DNA of 64,000 bases from Haloarcula limicola (lineage in GTDB: Archaea; Halobacteriota; Halobacteria; Halobacteriales; Haloarculaceae), in contig NZ_WRXM01000002.1 of assembly GCF_010119205.1 (NCBI RefSeq), forward strand, positions 178,982 to 242,981, given 5' to 3'. The notes beneath the pieces are model-generated. The model had not been told where the DNA came from. It made no database searches and was given only the letters and a program-made list of their open reading frames with translations. Below are positions 43,490-52,796 of this stretch, in pieces. Both the position numbers and the translations under genes were made by a program. Positions within the stretch are counted from its first letter, which is position 1, and each line of letters starts with the position of its first letter.

Positions 43490-43838
43490 TGGACGGGGAC
43501 TCACGGAACGCGGGCTTTGTTATCGCCGACCTACTCCGTTCGACGCCCGGTGTAGCCGCCGTTTGCCGTCAGACTCGCGGGACGTCTGTCCGGGGCGTGG
43601 CCCGCGCAGTCGGATCGAGGAGCGGCCGGCGCGGCCGACGACCCGCCGAAATCGGCACCTGCCGAGTGGTGAGTAGCGCTCCGGTTCTCCGAACCCAAAT
43701 TCGGCCATTTTCGGCGCTTTCAGCCGCCGCAAAAGGATTATAAAACGTCCTAAAACGACGACCATACGGTGAATTCATGCCAATCATATCTCCGTTATAT
43801 GGGGGTGGGGGTCGTGGCTTCGAGTAGAGAACCCAGTC
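43490..43838. other. 349-base gap between MoxR and a small membrane protein
   Basis: No convincing gene in most of the gap. A strong TATA-like TTATAAAA is at 43738-43745 on the + strand, with a nearby direct repeat TAAAACG. A second TATA-like TTATAT is near 43794-43799, close to the next ATG at 43839. The 43777-43827 frame is noted separately. GC is high from 43505 to 43680 and lower after 43690. Confidence 0.5.
43777..43827 (+). CDS. Possible 16-residue leader peptide
   Basis: ATG at 43777, stop TAG at 43825-43827, encoding MPIISPLYGGGGRGFE. It begins about 10 bases after the start expected from the TATA box at 43738-43745 and ends 11 bases before the next gene. This could be a leader peptide or chance. 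No homology evidence. Confidence 0.2.
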   Translation: MPIISPLYGGGGRGFE

Positions 43839-44093
43839 ATGTCCACCGCAGAATCGTCCCTCCCGCGCCCGTCCGCCCTCGCAACCGCCCGCTCCCTGCT
43901 CTCCACCCTCCGTCAGTCGCTCGTCGCCGCGGTCCGGGGGATCGCCTTCTGGGCGACCATCCCGCTGCCGCTCGTCATCGCGGGGACGCTGGTGACCGGC
44001 ACCGCCGCCTCGGCCCCGCTACTGGTCGTCGGTCTCCTCCTCTTGAACGTCGTCTGTGCCGTCGTCGGCCAGCGTCACTCGACCGGCGACTGA
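43839..44093 (+). CDS. Small membrane protein, unknown function
   Basis: 84 residues. A Ser/Pro-rich N-terminus of about 25 residues, then two hydrophobic segments (about 33-54 and 57-77) and a short polar end (GQRHSTGD). No motif is recognised. GTTATATGG at 43793-43801 sits about 40 bases upstream and could be its promoter. Haloarchaeal codon use supports it as a gene. Confidence 0.5.
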   Translation: MSTAESSLPRPSALATARSLLSTLRQSLVAAVRGIAFWATIPLPLVIAGTLVTGTAASAPLLVVGLLLLNVVCAVVGQRHSTGD

Positions 44094-44201
44094 GCGCTCC
44101 CCTTCTCGTATAGACACCGACCGATTGTCTGACGAACGTCTGACGATGGTCGTCCAATCCCCACTTCGTCTGTCGGTTTTCACTTTCACGCCGCATGGCT
44201 G

Positions 44202-44212
44202 GTGTATATACC
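44202..44212 (+). promoter_or_regulatory. TATA box of the 46-residue zinc-ribbon gene
   Basis: GTGTATATACC ends about 23 bases before the ATG at 44235, so the transcript should be leaderless, as is common in haloarchaea. Confidence 0.5.
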
Positions 44213-44234
44213 CCTCCCGTCCTTGGACAGAGAT

Positions 44235-44375
44235 ATGTTCGACCAGTTGCGGCGCTCGGTCACCGAGCGCACGGAGTCCCTGCACGAGTGTCGACGGTGT
44301 GGCACCGACGTGGAGGAAGCCGACGGTCGCTGTCCCGCGTGTGGGTCGACCGAGATCGCCCACTACGAGTTCTGA
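44235..44375 (+). CDS. 46-residue rubrerythrin-like zinc-ribbon protein
   Basis: A complete short frame with HECRRCGTDV and RCPACGSTEIAHYEF, a pair of CxxC knuckles separated by about 14 residues, which binds zinc or iron. The N-terminal helix MFDQLRRSVTERTESL is charged. Many haloarchaea encode such peptides of about 45 residues (rubrerythrin-like domain); their role is unknown. It has a clear TATA box upstream. Confidence 0.75.
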   Translation: MFDQLRRSVTERTESLHECRRCGTDVEEADGRCPACGSTEIAHYEF

Positions 44376-44398
44376 GCGGACGCGCGACGCCGGGTCCG

Positions 44399-45589
44399 TC
44401 AGCGAGTGCCGTACCGCTCTCGAAAGAGGCCGAGCAACAGGTACGCGTACAGACTCGCGCCGACGAGCGCGACCAGTCGGCCGACCGCGACGAGCGGCGC
44501 GACCCCGACCAGTAACGCGGCGGCCTCGACGCCGAGGCCGGCGGCGAGACAGCCGAGCGAGACGAGCGCCGTCCGGTCGCCGGCACCGGGGAACGTCCCG
44601 ACGGCGGGCGGGTAGAACTGGTAGGCCACGCCGACGACTGTCAGTCCGAGGAATCCCAGGAGGTTCAGCCGATAGTGCGCGAGCGGCCCGCCCGCGACCG
44701 AACCGGCGAAGGCGAAGTGGAGACCGAGCGCGACGCCGGCGACGCCCGCGAGGACGCCGAGCAGCGGGCCGTAGAACCCGACGCGGCGTCGGGGCGAGCG
44801 CCGGAAGAGGGCGAGGAAGGCGAGCGCGAACCCGAGGACGGCGACGCTCTCGGCGACGGCACCGACGCGGAACCAGACGCCGCCCCAGAGACTGGCGGCG
44901 ACGAGGGCGGGACCGACCGCGCCCGCGGGGAGGACGACGGCGACGAGGGGGGCGGGCGGCGACGCGACGAGGAAGCGCGGCAGGAGGCGGAACCCGACCG
45001 CGAAGACCAGCAGCGCGCCGACCCCCGCCGCGAGGAGGTGGCTGGCACCGGCCGCGCCGCGACCGGCCAGCGTCGGCAGTCCGGTGGTAACGGCCACGGT
45101 CTCGTACGCGCCCGCGAGGAGGTACGCGAGGACCACCGGGACGAACGCGTTGGCGAGGCGGTCGATCCGCCGCCGCTCAGCGTTCGCCTCGCCGGTCCCC
45201 GTCTCGGCCCCTGAGGGGTTGTCGCGGACCGTCCAACCCAGCGTCGCGACGAACCCGGCCGCCCCGAGCGCCCAGCAGACCGCACCGGCGACGGCGGCCG
45301 CGCGGGGGAGCGGTGCCGTCGGCGCGGCCGCCAGTCCGACGGCTCCGAGCGTCAGGAGCGGGAGGGTGGCCGCGGGCGCGCGGGGGAGGGCGAGCGAGCG
45401 GTCGAAGTACGCCGGGACGAGCGCGTATCCCTTCCCGACGACCGTGTGCAAGACGAACCCGTAGAGGCCGAGCGCGACGGCGGTCCGACGCGGGGCTCCG
45501 AACAGCGCCGCCAGCTGCCACGCGACGAGGAAGAGCGCGCCGACGGCGACGTGACGGCGGGCCCATCGGGAGACGCGCTCGGCCGTCAT
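44399..45589 (-). CDS. Polytopic membrane protein, oxidase/NnrS-like in appearance
   Basis: 396 residues from the ATG at 45589 (MTAERVSRWARRHV); upstream in-frame codons overlap the cyclo-ligase gene. There are about 11-12 hydrophobic segments. Histidines within or next to helices (FVLHTVVGKGYALVP, GASHLLAAGVG, LHFAFAG, HYRLNLLGFLGLT) recall NnrS or heme-copper oxidase subunit I-like proteins, but the full ligand set cannot be assigned. Function unknown; a cytoplasmic membrane location is clear. It is divergent from the cyclo-ligase gene by 61 bases. Confidence 0.65.
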   Translation of the reverse strand: MTAERVSRWARRHVAVGALFLVAWQLAALFGAPRRTAVALGLYGFVLHTVVGKGYALVPAYFDRSLALPRAPAATLPLLTLGAVGLAAAPTAPLPRAAAVAGAVCWALGAAGFVATLGWTVRDNPSGAETGTGEANAERRRIDRLANAFVPVVLAYLLAGAYETVAVTTGLPTLAGRGAAGASHLLAAGVGALLVFAVGFRLLPRFLVASPPAPLVAVVLPAGAVGPALVAASLWGGVWFRVGAVAESVAVLGFALAFLALFRRSPRRRVGFYGPLLGVLAGVAGVALGLHFAFAGSVAGGPLAHYRLNLLGFLGLTVVGVAYQFYPPAVGTFPGAGDRTALVSLGCLAAGLGVEAAALLVGVAPLVAVGRLVALVGASLYAYLLLGLFRERYGTR

Positions 45590-45650
45590 GGCTCTCGTCT
45601 GGAACGCGACCGGACTAAACGCTTTTTGCGAACGTGGGTGACCGGCCCGC

Positions 45651-46385
45651 ATGGACAAGCAGGCGATACGAGCGGCGGTGTGGGACGCCCTCGAAGCGGA
45701 GGGGGTCGCGCGCTTCCCGTTTCCGCCCCACGACCGGATCCCGAACTTCGAGGGGGCCGAGCGGGCGGCCGACCGGCTGACCGAGACGGCCGTCTGGGAC
45801 GCTGCCGAGACGGTGAAGGCCAACCCCGACTCGCCGCAGCTCCCGGTCCGTCGGGCGGCGCTTCGGGCGGGCAAGACCGTCTACATGGCCGTTCCGCGGC
45901 TTCGGGACGAGAAGTGTTTCTACGAACTCGACCCCGATCGACTGGAGGACATCGAGGCCGCGCCCGCCGTTTCGAACGTCGCCGACCACGCCGAGCAGGT
46001 CGGTCCCGAGGCCGTCGAGAGCGTCGACCTCGTCGTCTCGGGGTCGGTCGCGGTCACCGAGGACGGCGCGCGCATCGGGAAAGGCGAGGGGTTCAGCGAC
46101 CTCGAATACGCGGTGCTCGCCGAACTGGGACTCGTCACCGACGCGACGGCAGTCGTCACGACGGTCCACGAACTGCAGGTCGTCGGCGGCCCCGAGGGCG
46201 TCGTCGAGAGCGATGTCCCCGTCGACGCCCACGACGTGCCGATGGACTACGTCGTGACGCCCGAGCGGACCGTCGAGACGGGGACGCCGTACGACCGTCC
46301 GACCGGCGTGGACTGGGGGGCGCTCTCCGCCGAGCGAATCGCGGAGATGCCCGTACTGGCCGCTCGTGCGCCCGAGACCGAGTGA
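45651..46385 (+). CDS. 5-formyltetrahydrofolate cyclo-ligase family protein
   Basis: 244 residues. The family converts 5-formyl-THF to 5,10-methenyl-THF with ATP. The pattern PDSPQLPVRRAALRAGKTVYM and the nucleotide-binding loop GKGEGFSDLEYAVL, with VTTVHELQV later, match the archaeal branch. The bacterial GKGGGYYD motif is changed to GKGEGFSD, so activity is likely but not certain. It stands 74 bases before a small zinc-ribbon gene. Links to the PurU pathway are indirect. Confidence 0.85.
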   Translation: MDKQAIRAAVWDALEAEGVARFPFPPHDRIPNFEGAERAADRLTETAVWDAAETVKANPDSPQLPVRRAALRAGKTVYMAVPRLRDEKCFYELDPDRLEDIEAAPAVSNVADHAEQVGPEAVESVDLVVSGSVAVTEDGARIGKGEGFSDLEYAVLAELGLVTDATAVVTTVHELQVVGGPEGVVESDVPVDAHDVPMDYVVTPERTVETGTPYDRPTGVDWGALSAERIAEMPVLAARAPETE

Positions 46386-46459
46386 GCAGACCGCGTCCGG
46401 GCGACCGCCGTCGGCGCTCCGGACACACGCTTATGTACGTGTAGTCCGAATGATACTAC

Positions 46460-46633
46460 ATGGCACACCAGCCCGAGCGTCCACAGGAGTACGTCTGCGA
46501 GGGGTGTCACACCGTCATCGCCGGCACGGCTCACGGTGACCCGCCGGACCACAGTTACGCGCCGCCCGAGGAGTGCGCGGCCTGCGGCGGCACCGAGTTC
46601 GTCGAGATTCAGAACTACCCGTCGTCGGGATGA
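46460..46633 (+). CDS. 57-residue zinc-ribbon protein
   Basis: A complete frame starting MAHQPERPQEY. VCEGCHTV and ECAACGGTEFVEI give two CxxC pairs for a single zinc. The Asp/His-rich middle (HGDPPDHSY) is polar. Its TATA-like stretch is CTTATG near 46430-46435. It is convergent with the flavoprotein gene, only three bases apart. Similar small zinc ribbons are common and unnamed in haloarchaea. Confidence 0.65.
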   Translation: MAHQPERPQEYVCEGCHTVIAGTAHGDPPDHSYAPPEECAACGGTEFVEIQNYPSSG

Positions 46634-46636
46634 GCC

Positions 46637-48043
46637 TCAGTCGTCCAGTTCGGCCACGCAGTCCCGGATGAGGCCGTCGAAGTTCTCGGGGAGCGTCGGG
46701 TGGTACGCCCTGTCGGGCAGTTCACGCACGTCGAGTCCCATCTCGACGACGATCTGGAGCATCTTCGCGAAGCTGTCAGCGTGGTAGTGGAGGCCCTGCC
46801 AGCCGAGGACGGTCCCGTCTTCGGCGTCGACGACGAGCTTCGAGAGCCCCTCGGGCACGTCCTTGGACTTGAACACGCCGTCGTCGCTGGCCTGTCTGGT
46901 GGCGGTGACGACGTCGTAGCCCGCCTCTTTCGCGCTCTGCTCGTTGTGGCCGACGCGGGCGAAGGGATAGACGCCCAGTCCGGAGAAGATGACGTGGTGG
47001 TGGACGTTCTCGTATTTCTGCGGCTCGCCGCCCGCCTCCTGTCTGAGGATGTTCTCGGCGGCGGTGAACCCCTGTTCCTTGGCGACGTGGAGGATCGGCT
47101 CCTTCTCGTTGACGTCGCCGACGGCGTAGACGTGGTCGGCGTCGGTCGTCTGCATCGTCCCCCGGACCCACTCGCCCTCCGGGGAGATCGACGTGTTCTC
47201 CAGCCCGAGCCCGTCGAGGGTGGGCCGCCGGCCGGTGAAGAGGAACAGCTCGTCGGCCTCGTAGGCGTCCTCGGTCCCGTCGCCGAACTCGACGTGCAGG
47301 CGGACGCCGCCGTCCTCGGTCGTTTCGAGGCGTTTCTCGTGGCAGTTCGTCGGGATCTCGATATCCCAGTTGTCCTCGTAGATCGAGAGCGCCTCGTCGC
47401 CGAAGGCCGGGTCGGCCTCGTCGATGGGTCGCTCGTCGTGCTCGATAACGGTGAGTTCCATCCCGCCCGCCTCGGCCAGATACGGCACCATCTCCATGCC
47501 GATGTAGCCGAAGCCCATCACGATGCCCGAGTCCGGGAACTCGGTTGCGTGGAGGACGTCTTTGCTCGTCATGAAATCCACGTCGTCGATGCCGGGGAGG
47601 TCGGGGACGTTGACCGACGATCCGGTGGCGATGACGACGTAATCGGCCTCGTACTCCTCGTCGCCGACCCGGACGGTGTGGTCGTCGACGAGCGTCGCCG
47701 TGTCGTGGATGAACTCGACGTGGTCCCGCTCGGCCATCGAGTGGATGGAGTCCCGGCGGTGACCCGCCCACCCGCGGGTGTGGTCGTTCTTCTGTTCGAC
47801 CACCGCTTCGAGGTCCACGTCGGGGACGTCGCCGACCAGTCGGTGGTCGTGGCGGGCCTGAAAGCGGTGTGCCCCGGCCGAGAGCACCTCTTTCGACGGC
47901 ATGCAGCCTTCGAGGATGCAGAGGCCCCCGCCCGGGTCGCCGTTGTCGATGAGAGTCAGTTCGATGTCTTCCTCGTCGACGAGTTCGCCGGCGACGGCCG
48001 CGCCGGCGCTCCCGTACGCGCCGATGATGACGACGTGAGTCAT
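46637..48043 (-). CDS. Dihydrolipoyl dehydrogenase/mercuric reductase-type flavoprotein
   Basis: 468 residues. N-terminal FAD fold (HVVIIGAYGSAGAA), redox disulfide Cys42-Cys47 in GLCILEGCMPSKE (CX4C), NAD fold near MGFGYIGMEMVPYL, FAD contact AVGDVNEKEPI, and the C-terminal interface HxxxxE pattern YHPTLPENFDGL with the catalytic His. The first Gly-rich motif is less canonical than in true Lpd. No lipoyl enzyme gene is next to it, so the electron acceptor (lipoamide, mercuric ion, glutathione-like or other disulfide) is open. Confidence 0.85.
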   Translation of the reverse strand: MTHVVIIGAYGSAGAAVAGELVDEEDIELTLIDNGDPGGGLCILEGCMPSKEVLSAGAHRFQARHDHRLVGDVPDVDLEAVVEQKNDHTRGWAGHRRDSIHSMAERDHVEFIHDTATLVDDHTVRVGDEEYEADYVVIATGSSVNVPDLPGIDDVDFMTSKDVLHATEFPDSGIVMGFGYIGMEMVPYLAEAGGMELTVIEHDERPIDEADPAFGDEALSIYEDNWDIEIPTNCHEKRLETTEDGGVRLHVEFGDGTEDAYEADELFLFTGRRPTLDGLGLENTSISPEGEWVRGTMQTTDADHVYAVGDVNEKEPILHVAKEQGFTAAENILRQEAGGEPQKYENVHHHVIFSGLGVYPFARVGHNEQSAKEAGYDVVTATRQASDDGVFKSKDVPEGLSKLVVDAEDGTVLGWQGLHYHADSFAKMLQIVVEMGLDVRELPDRAYHPTLPENFDGLIRDCVAELDD

Positions 48044-48163
48044 ATCGGAGGCTAGCGGTGCCCCCGGATAAAGGCTTCAGTGGCGTGCGCCGAGCGGACA
48101 GACGCGGTCCGAGAGAGGACGAGACGGAGCGACGGAGCGGCGAGACGGGAGCGCCGCGATTCG

Positions 48164-50680
48164 CTAGTCGTCGCTCTCCGTCGTCTGAGCCGGCCGCGAC
48201 CAGTCGAGGTCGAACAGCGACCGGAGCGGCCGGCGCTGGTTGGTCAGCCGGTCCCAGACCACGAGCACCGACGGGAGGACCAGCAGCGACGTGAGGAACG
48301 CGTAGGCGATGGACATCGCCGTCAGGATGCCGAACTGCCCGATGGCGGGGAACACCGCGAGCGCCAGCACGCCGATGCCGAAGACGGTGGTGAGCATGCT
48401 GCTGAACAGCGCGCCGCCGGTCCCGCGGACGGTTCGATCGAGCGCCGTCACGAGGTCGTGTTCGTGCATCTCGTCGGCGAAGCGGTGGGTGACGTGGACG
48501 GAGTAGTCCACGCCCAGCCCGATGGTGATGGCGAGCATCGTCGCCGTGATGGCGTTGAAGGGGATGTCGAGCAGGCGCATCGTCGCCGCCAGCAGGGCGA
48601 CGGTGACGACGACCGGCACCATGTTGGCGATCCCGAGCGAGGGGCGGCCCTCCAGGACGTGATAGATGAGGACGAGGAACGCCGTCGCACCGGCCAGCGC
48701 GATAGCCAGCGACTGGATGGCCGATTCGAGGATGACGTCCGTGACGGCCTGGAAGACGACGATCGACCCGGTCGCCGTCGCCGAGTGCGGGAAGTCGTCG
48801 GCGACCGCGCGGGCGTCCTCTGTCACCTCGGCGTCGCTCGCGCTCGACTCGACGGTGTAGACGACGCGCGCGCTCCGGTAGTCCTCGCCGAGGTAGTTCA
48901 GCGCCCGGTCCCGCGAGGACGAGTCCAGCAGGTACTCGTAGATCTCCCCGAGGTTATCGTCGGGGACGCCGTTGTCGTTCCGGTCGTTGCGCTGGACCAG
49001 CCGTCGGAACTCGGGGTCGCGGGCGGCCCGGTCCTGGATGACCGTGACGATGGACGTCGAGGCGGCTCGGCCGTTCTCGCGGACGAACGAGTCCGGCGGG
49101 TCGTCGCCGGCGCGATAGATCCGTTCGAGCGTGGAGTCCTGTCGCATCGGCCCCTCGACGTAGATGGTCGCCTGCCCGCTCTGGGTCGTGTCGAAGTTGT
49201 CTTCGAGGAAGTTCGTCCGCTGGGTCACGGTGTAGTCGCTCGGCGCGAACGGCTCGGGCAGGGACATGATCCAGTCGGGGTTGTCCTCCGGCGGGAGGAA
49301 GTCGTCCTGCGAGAACGACGTGGAGACGCCCGTCGCGTAGACGCCGGCGCTCGCCGTGAGCACCAGCGTCAGGAGCAGGAAGACCACGGGCGCTCGCTCG
49401 GCGATGGCGACGCCGCCACGGAGCACGCCGCCCAGCCGCGACCCCTCGGAGCCCAGCGGCGTCTGGGCGAACGTCGGGATCGGATACCGCTGTCTAAGTT
49501 CGTCTAACTCCACCTTCGCGGCGGGCAGGAACACGCCGAAGATGAGGAAGGTGAACGTGATGCCGATGGCGGCGACGAACCCGAAGTCCTGAATCGGCGG
49601 GAGCGAACTGGTGAGGTTCGCCGCGAAGCCGATGACCGTCGTCCCGGTGACGATGAAGAACGCCACGAGCAACTGGTCGGTCGTGATGCGCATCGACCTG
49701 TCGATGCCGACCCCCTCGACGCGCTCCTCCCGGTAGCGGTTGATAGCGTGGATGCCGAAGTCGATCCCGACCGCGAGCAACAGCGGCGGCACCGCGATGA
49801 GCATCTGCGAGAACGGGATGCCGGCCAGCCCCATGAACCCGAACGTCCAGACGATGGCCATGAACAGCGCTATCAGGCCGAGCACCATGTCCGCGAGGTC
49901 GCGGTAGGCGATGATCAGGAAGAAGAGGATGAAGATGATGGCCGCGGGGACGGTGAGTATCAGCGAGTCCACGACGACGTTCGAGAACTCCGCGGCGAGG
50001 ATGCCCGAGCCGAAGACGACGATGCTCCCGTGGCCGGCCGCCCCGACTGTGAACTGGGCCTGTTGCTGGATGCCCGTCAGGGGACTCGAACCGCCCTGTC
50101 CCGACCCCGAGGAGATGCCGGCGGGGACCTCGTGGACGACGAGGCCGAGCGTCGCCGAGGCAGAGGCGGACCCGCGGTTGAAGTCGCTGCTGACGAGGCT
50201 GTTGAACTGCGGACTCTGGGAGGCCGCTCGCCGCACCGCGGCGTCGATCTCGGTCGTAGTGGCGGACTCGACGGCGCGAATCTGCCCTTCGGGCGTCGTC
50301 GCCGTCGGATCGAGTTGCGTGGCGACGATGCTCGCGGCGCTGGACGTGGAGGTCACGCGGAGCCCCTCTTTCTCCTGTAACCACTTCTGGGCCCTGAGCA
50401 TCCGCAGCATCGACCCCTTCGAGAGGACGTTGTTGCCCTTCTGGATGAGCTGCGTGTTGCCCGTATCCGCAGAGAAGGTCGGCGAGAACTCGTCGTTGAC
50501 CTGTGAGAACGCCTCCTCGGCGGGGAGGCCGGTCGTGAACTGCGAGGTCCCGGCGTTCGTCGAGACGTTGCCGAGGCCAGCGCTAAAGAGGAGCGTCACG
50601 ACGAGGAACGCCAGGACGACCTTCCGCGAGTCGCCGACGATGCGGTCGTCCGCCCAGTCGACGTAGCGCTGGTGGTCCAT
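48164..50680 (-). CDS. RND-superfamily (MmpL-like) exporter
   Basis: 838 residues with 12 membrane segments: one, a large extracellular loop (about 40-220), five more, a second large loop (about 480-660) and six more. The sterol-sensing-like core sequences AIVWTFGFMGLAGIPFSQMLIAVPPLLLAVGIDFGIHAINRY and ITIGLGVDYSVHVTHRFADE carry the paired acidic residues for proton relay. It should export lipids or hydrophobic compounds. Its start abuts the stop of the preceding gene with no spacer, so it is the second gene of a repressor-controlled operon with the 50681 gene. Confidence 0.92.
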   Translation of the reverse strand: MDHQRYVDWADDRIVGDSRKVVLAFLVVTLLFSAGLGNVSTNAGTSQFTTGLPAEEAFSQVNDEFSPTFSADTGNTQLIQKGNNVLSKGSMLRMLRAQKWLQEKEGLRVTSTSSAASIVATQLDPTATTPEGQIRAVESATTTEIDAAVRRAASQSPQFNSLVSSDFNRGSASASATLGLVVHEVPAGISSGSGQGGSSPLTGIQQQAQFTVGAAGHGSIVVFGSGILAAEFSNVVVDSLILTVPAAIIFILFFLIIAYRDLADMVLGLIALFMAIVWTFGFMGLAGIPFSQMLIAVPPLLLAVGIDFGIHAINRYREERVEGVGIDRSMRITTDQLLVAFFIVTGTTVIGFAANLTSSLPPIQDFGFVAAIGITFTFLIFGVFLPAAKVELDELRQRYPIPTFAQTPLGSEGSRLGGVLRGGVAIAERAPVVFLLLTLVLTASAGVYATGVSTSFSQDDFLPPEDNPDWIMSLPEPFAPSDYTVTQRTNFLEDNFDTTQSGQATIYVEGPMRQDSTLERIYRAGDDPPDSFVRENGRAASTSIVTVIQDRAARDPEFRRLVQRNDRNDNGVPDDNLGEIYEYLLDSSSRDRALNYLGEDYRSARVVYTVESSASDAEVTEDARAVADDFPHSATATGSIVVFQAVTDVILESAIQSLAIALAGATAFLVLIYHVLEGRPSLGIANMVPVVVTVALLAATMRLLDIPFNAITATMLAITIGLGVDYSVHVTHRFADEMHEHDLVTALDRTVRGTGGALFSSMLTTVFGIGVLALAVFPAIGQFGILTAMSIAYAFLTSLLVLPSVLVVWDRLTNQRRPLRSLFDLDWSRPAQTTESDD

Positions 50681-52612
50681 CTATTGGTACCTTGCGTAGC
50701 CGCCGATCGCCAGCACGCTCACGAGCAGGACGACGGCCGCGATGCCGATGAGCGGGAAGCCGCCGCCGTCGCTCTCGGCGTTCACGTCGATGGCGACGCG
50801 GTAGGTATCGGAGACCGGCGAATCGCCGTCGGGCTCGGTGTACTGGAAGTCCAGCGAGACGGGGTAGGCCTTCTCCATCGCCCCGCCGCTGGCGCTGATG
50901 CCGAAGCGAAGCGTCGTGGAGTTGCCGGGGCCGAGGCGGTCGACGTAGGCCTCGTCGTCGGTCACCGAGATGGGCGAGTCGGCGAACAGTTTCGCCGAGA
51001 TGTCAGTCAGCGGCACGTCCTCGTTGTTCGTGACGGTGAGTTCGATGACCTCGGAGCCGCCGGGACTGACCGTCGTGTTGGCCGACTCGACGACGAACTC
51101 GTCCTGGCTGGCCGCGACGTCGGCGCGGACCTGCAGCCCGTCGACCTCTTTCGTGTCGCCGCTGTTGCCCTGATACTGAGCGACGAAGTCGAACTGTCGC
51201 GGCCCCGCGTCGGCGCTGTCGGAGACGTCGACGCCGAAGCTCACGGTGGCGGACTCGCCCGCGCCGAGGTCGCCGACGGCGTACTGGGTCTCCTGGGGCG
51301 AGAGGTTGCTGTGGTCGCTGTTCCACTTCAGCACGACGTTCTCGACGGCCTGCTGGCCCTCGTTGGTCAGCGTCGCTTCGAGCCGACCGTCCTCACCGGC
51401 CTGCAGCGTCGCGTCGACGTCAGAGAGGGAGAAGTCCTGTTCGGGACCCGGCCGGAGGCCGACCGAGAGCCCCTCCTCGACGCCCGCGTCGCCCTCGGGG
51501 TCCTCGTAGTTGATCGACGTGGTGAGCGCGTAGTTGCGGTTCTCGGCGTTCGGCCCGGCCGTGGCGTCGACGGTGACGGTGCGGGTCTCGCCGGGCTCCC
51601 ACTCGCCGACGTACTGGGTCGTCGAGGACGCCTCGCCGAAGGTAATGTCGGGGCTCTGCGAGGCGACGGTCACCGTCGAGTCGCTGACGGTCACCGGCCC
51701 CTCGTTGCGGAGCGTCAGCGAGTACGACCCGGTGTCGTCGACGGCGACGTCGTTCTCGGTGCTGACCACCGAGAACGCCTGCTGGGGGTCAGGCGCGATC
51801 CCGACCGAGGTGCCCACGGACTGCTTGCGGACGCCGTTCTCGTTGTCGAAGCCGACCGAGAGGTTGAACTGATACGGTTCGGGTTCCGCGCTCTCGGCGG
51901 CGGAGACGCTGTACCGGAAGGTCCGATCCTCGCCGGACTCCCACTCGTCGACGTAGCGTGAACTGGCCGTGCCGCCGCCGACGCCGAGGTCCTGGTTCTG
52001 GCTCTGGAGGGTCACGGAAGCGTCGCGGGCGGCCGACTGCCCGGTGTTCTCGACGGTGACGGCCACGGTCCCCGTCGAGCCGACCCGGGCGTCGGACTCG
52101 ACGTTCGTCACGTCGAAGGTGGCGTCGTCGGAGACGCGAAGGGTCACGTAGGCGGTCTCGGACGCCTCGGACTCCGTTCGGCTGCCGTCTTCCTCGGAGA
52201 GGTAGCTCGTGTACTCGTAGTCGAGTTCGACCGGTACCCGATAGCGGCCGGGATCGGCGTCCTCGTCGACGCTGATCTCGAACGGCACCGTCGCCGTCGG
52301 GCCCGTCGCGAGCGTCCCGAGCGACTGCCTGGACGTGACGACGTTTATCGGCGCGTCGCCGCTCTGAACGTCGACTTTGAGCGCGCGAGCGGTCGTCACT
52401 TCGCTGCTCAGACTCGGATTCCGCGCCGAGCCGGTGGTGATTTCGCCGCTGTTGACGAGGACGACGCCGAGCGTGGTCTCCTCGCCGGGCGAGACGGTGT
52501 TGTCTTCGAGCGTCGCGTCGATGCTCGGACTCCCGGTCACCGCGGCGGCGGCGGTACCGGCGGCCAGTAACAGTGCAACGACAGTCAGCGTCAGTGGCGT
52601 TCGAGTGTTCAT
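50681..52612 (-). CDS. Exported CARDB/S-layer-like multi-domain accessory protein
   Basis: 643 residues. A signal peptide (about 1-23) is followed by about four immunoglobulin-like CARDB/NEW3-type domains (repeating TVTVENTGQSAARDASVTL, SLTLRNEGPVTVSDSTV, ATLTNEGQQAVENV and LTVTNNEDVPLTDIS), and one C-terminal membrane helix (about 620-639) holds it to the outer face. COG1361-type proteins pair with RND exporters in haloarchaea and may act as an extracellular adaptor. It is directly upstream of the RND gene and divergent from the TetR regulator, with an operator-like site about 105 bases before its start. Confidence 0.85.
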   Translation of the reverse strand: MNTRTPLTLTVVALLLAAGTAAAAVTGSPSIDATLEDNTVSPGEETTLGVVLVNSGEITTGSARNPSLSSEVTTARALKVDVQSGDAPINVVTSRQSLGTLATGPTATVPFEISVDEDADPGRYRVPVELDYEYTSYLSEEDGSRTESEASETAYVTLRVSDDATFDVTNVESDARVGSTGTVAVTVENTGQSAARDASVTLQSQNQDLGVGGGTASSRYVDEWESGEDRTFRYSVSAAESAEPEPYQFNLSVGFDNENGVRKQSVGTSVGIAPDPQQAFSVVSTENDVAVDDTGSYSLTLRNEGPVTVSDSTVTVASQSPDITFGEASSTTQYVGEWEPGETRTVTVDATAGPNAENRNYALTTSINYEDPEGDAGVEEGLSVGLRPGPEQDFSLSDVDATLQAGEDGRLEATLTNEGQQAVENVVLKWNSDHSNLSPQETQYAVGDLGAGESATVSFGVDVSDSADAGPRQFDFVAQYQGNSGDTKEVDGLQVRADVAASQDEFVVESANTTVSPGGSEVIELTVTNNEDVPLTDISAKLFADSPISVTDDEAYVDRLGPGNSTTLRFGISASGGAMEKAYPVSLDFQYTEPDGDSPVSDTYRVAIDVNAESDGGGFPLIGIAAVVLLVSVLAIGGYARYQ

Positions 52613-52712
52613 GCGTTGGAAGAAGTGATGTCAGAAGGCGTCTCCGCGGCCGATACGGGCCTCGGCTCGCGGCGCTCGGTAGACCCGTAGATCCAGTCGG
52701 TCATCTCGTGTC

Positions 52713-52728
52713 GAACGAACGTTCGGTC
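52713..52728 (-). promoter_or_regulatory. Operator-like palindrome for the RND operon
   Basis: GAACGAAC (52713-52720) and GTTCGGTC (52721-52728) match the perfect TetR site in 15 of 16 half-site positions read as GACCGAA-centre-TTCGGTC, with one mismatch. It lies next to TTTGACC (minus strand), a possible TATA element for the 52612 start. Confidence 0.6.
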
Positions 52729-52775
52729 AAACATCAACGTTCCGGTCCCCAACTGGTACGAAGGGTTTTTGATGG

Positions 52776-52795
52776 CCGACCGAATATTCGGTCGG
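52776..52795 (+). promoter_or_regulatory. 20-bp perfect palindrome, TetR auto-operator
   Basis: CCGACCGAATATTCGGTCGG is fully palindromic and ends one base before the TetR ATG at 52797. A T-rich TATA-like stretch (TTTTTGA, 52766-52772) is just upstream. The core GACCGAA.TTCGGTC recurs at 52713-52728. A repressor bound here would block its own promoter. Confidence 0.8.
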
Positions 52796-52796
52796 G

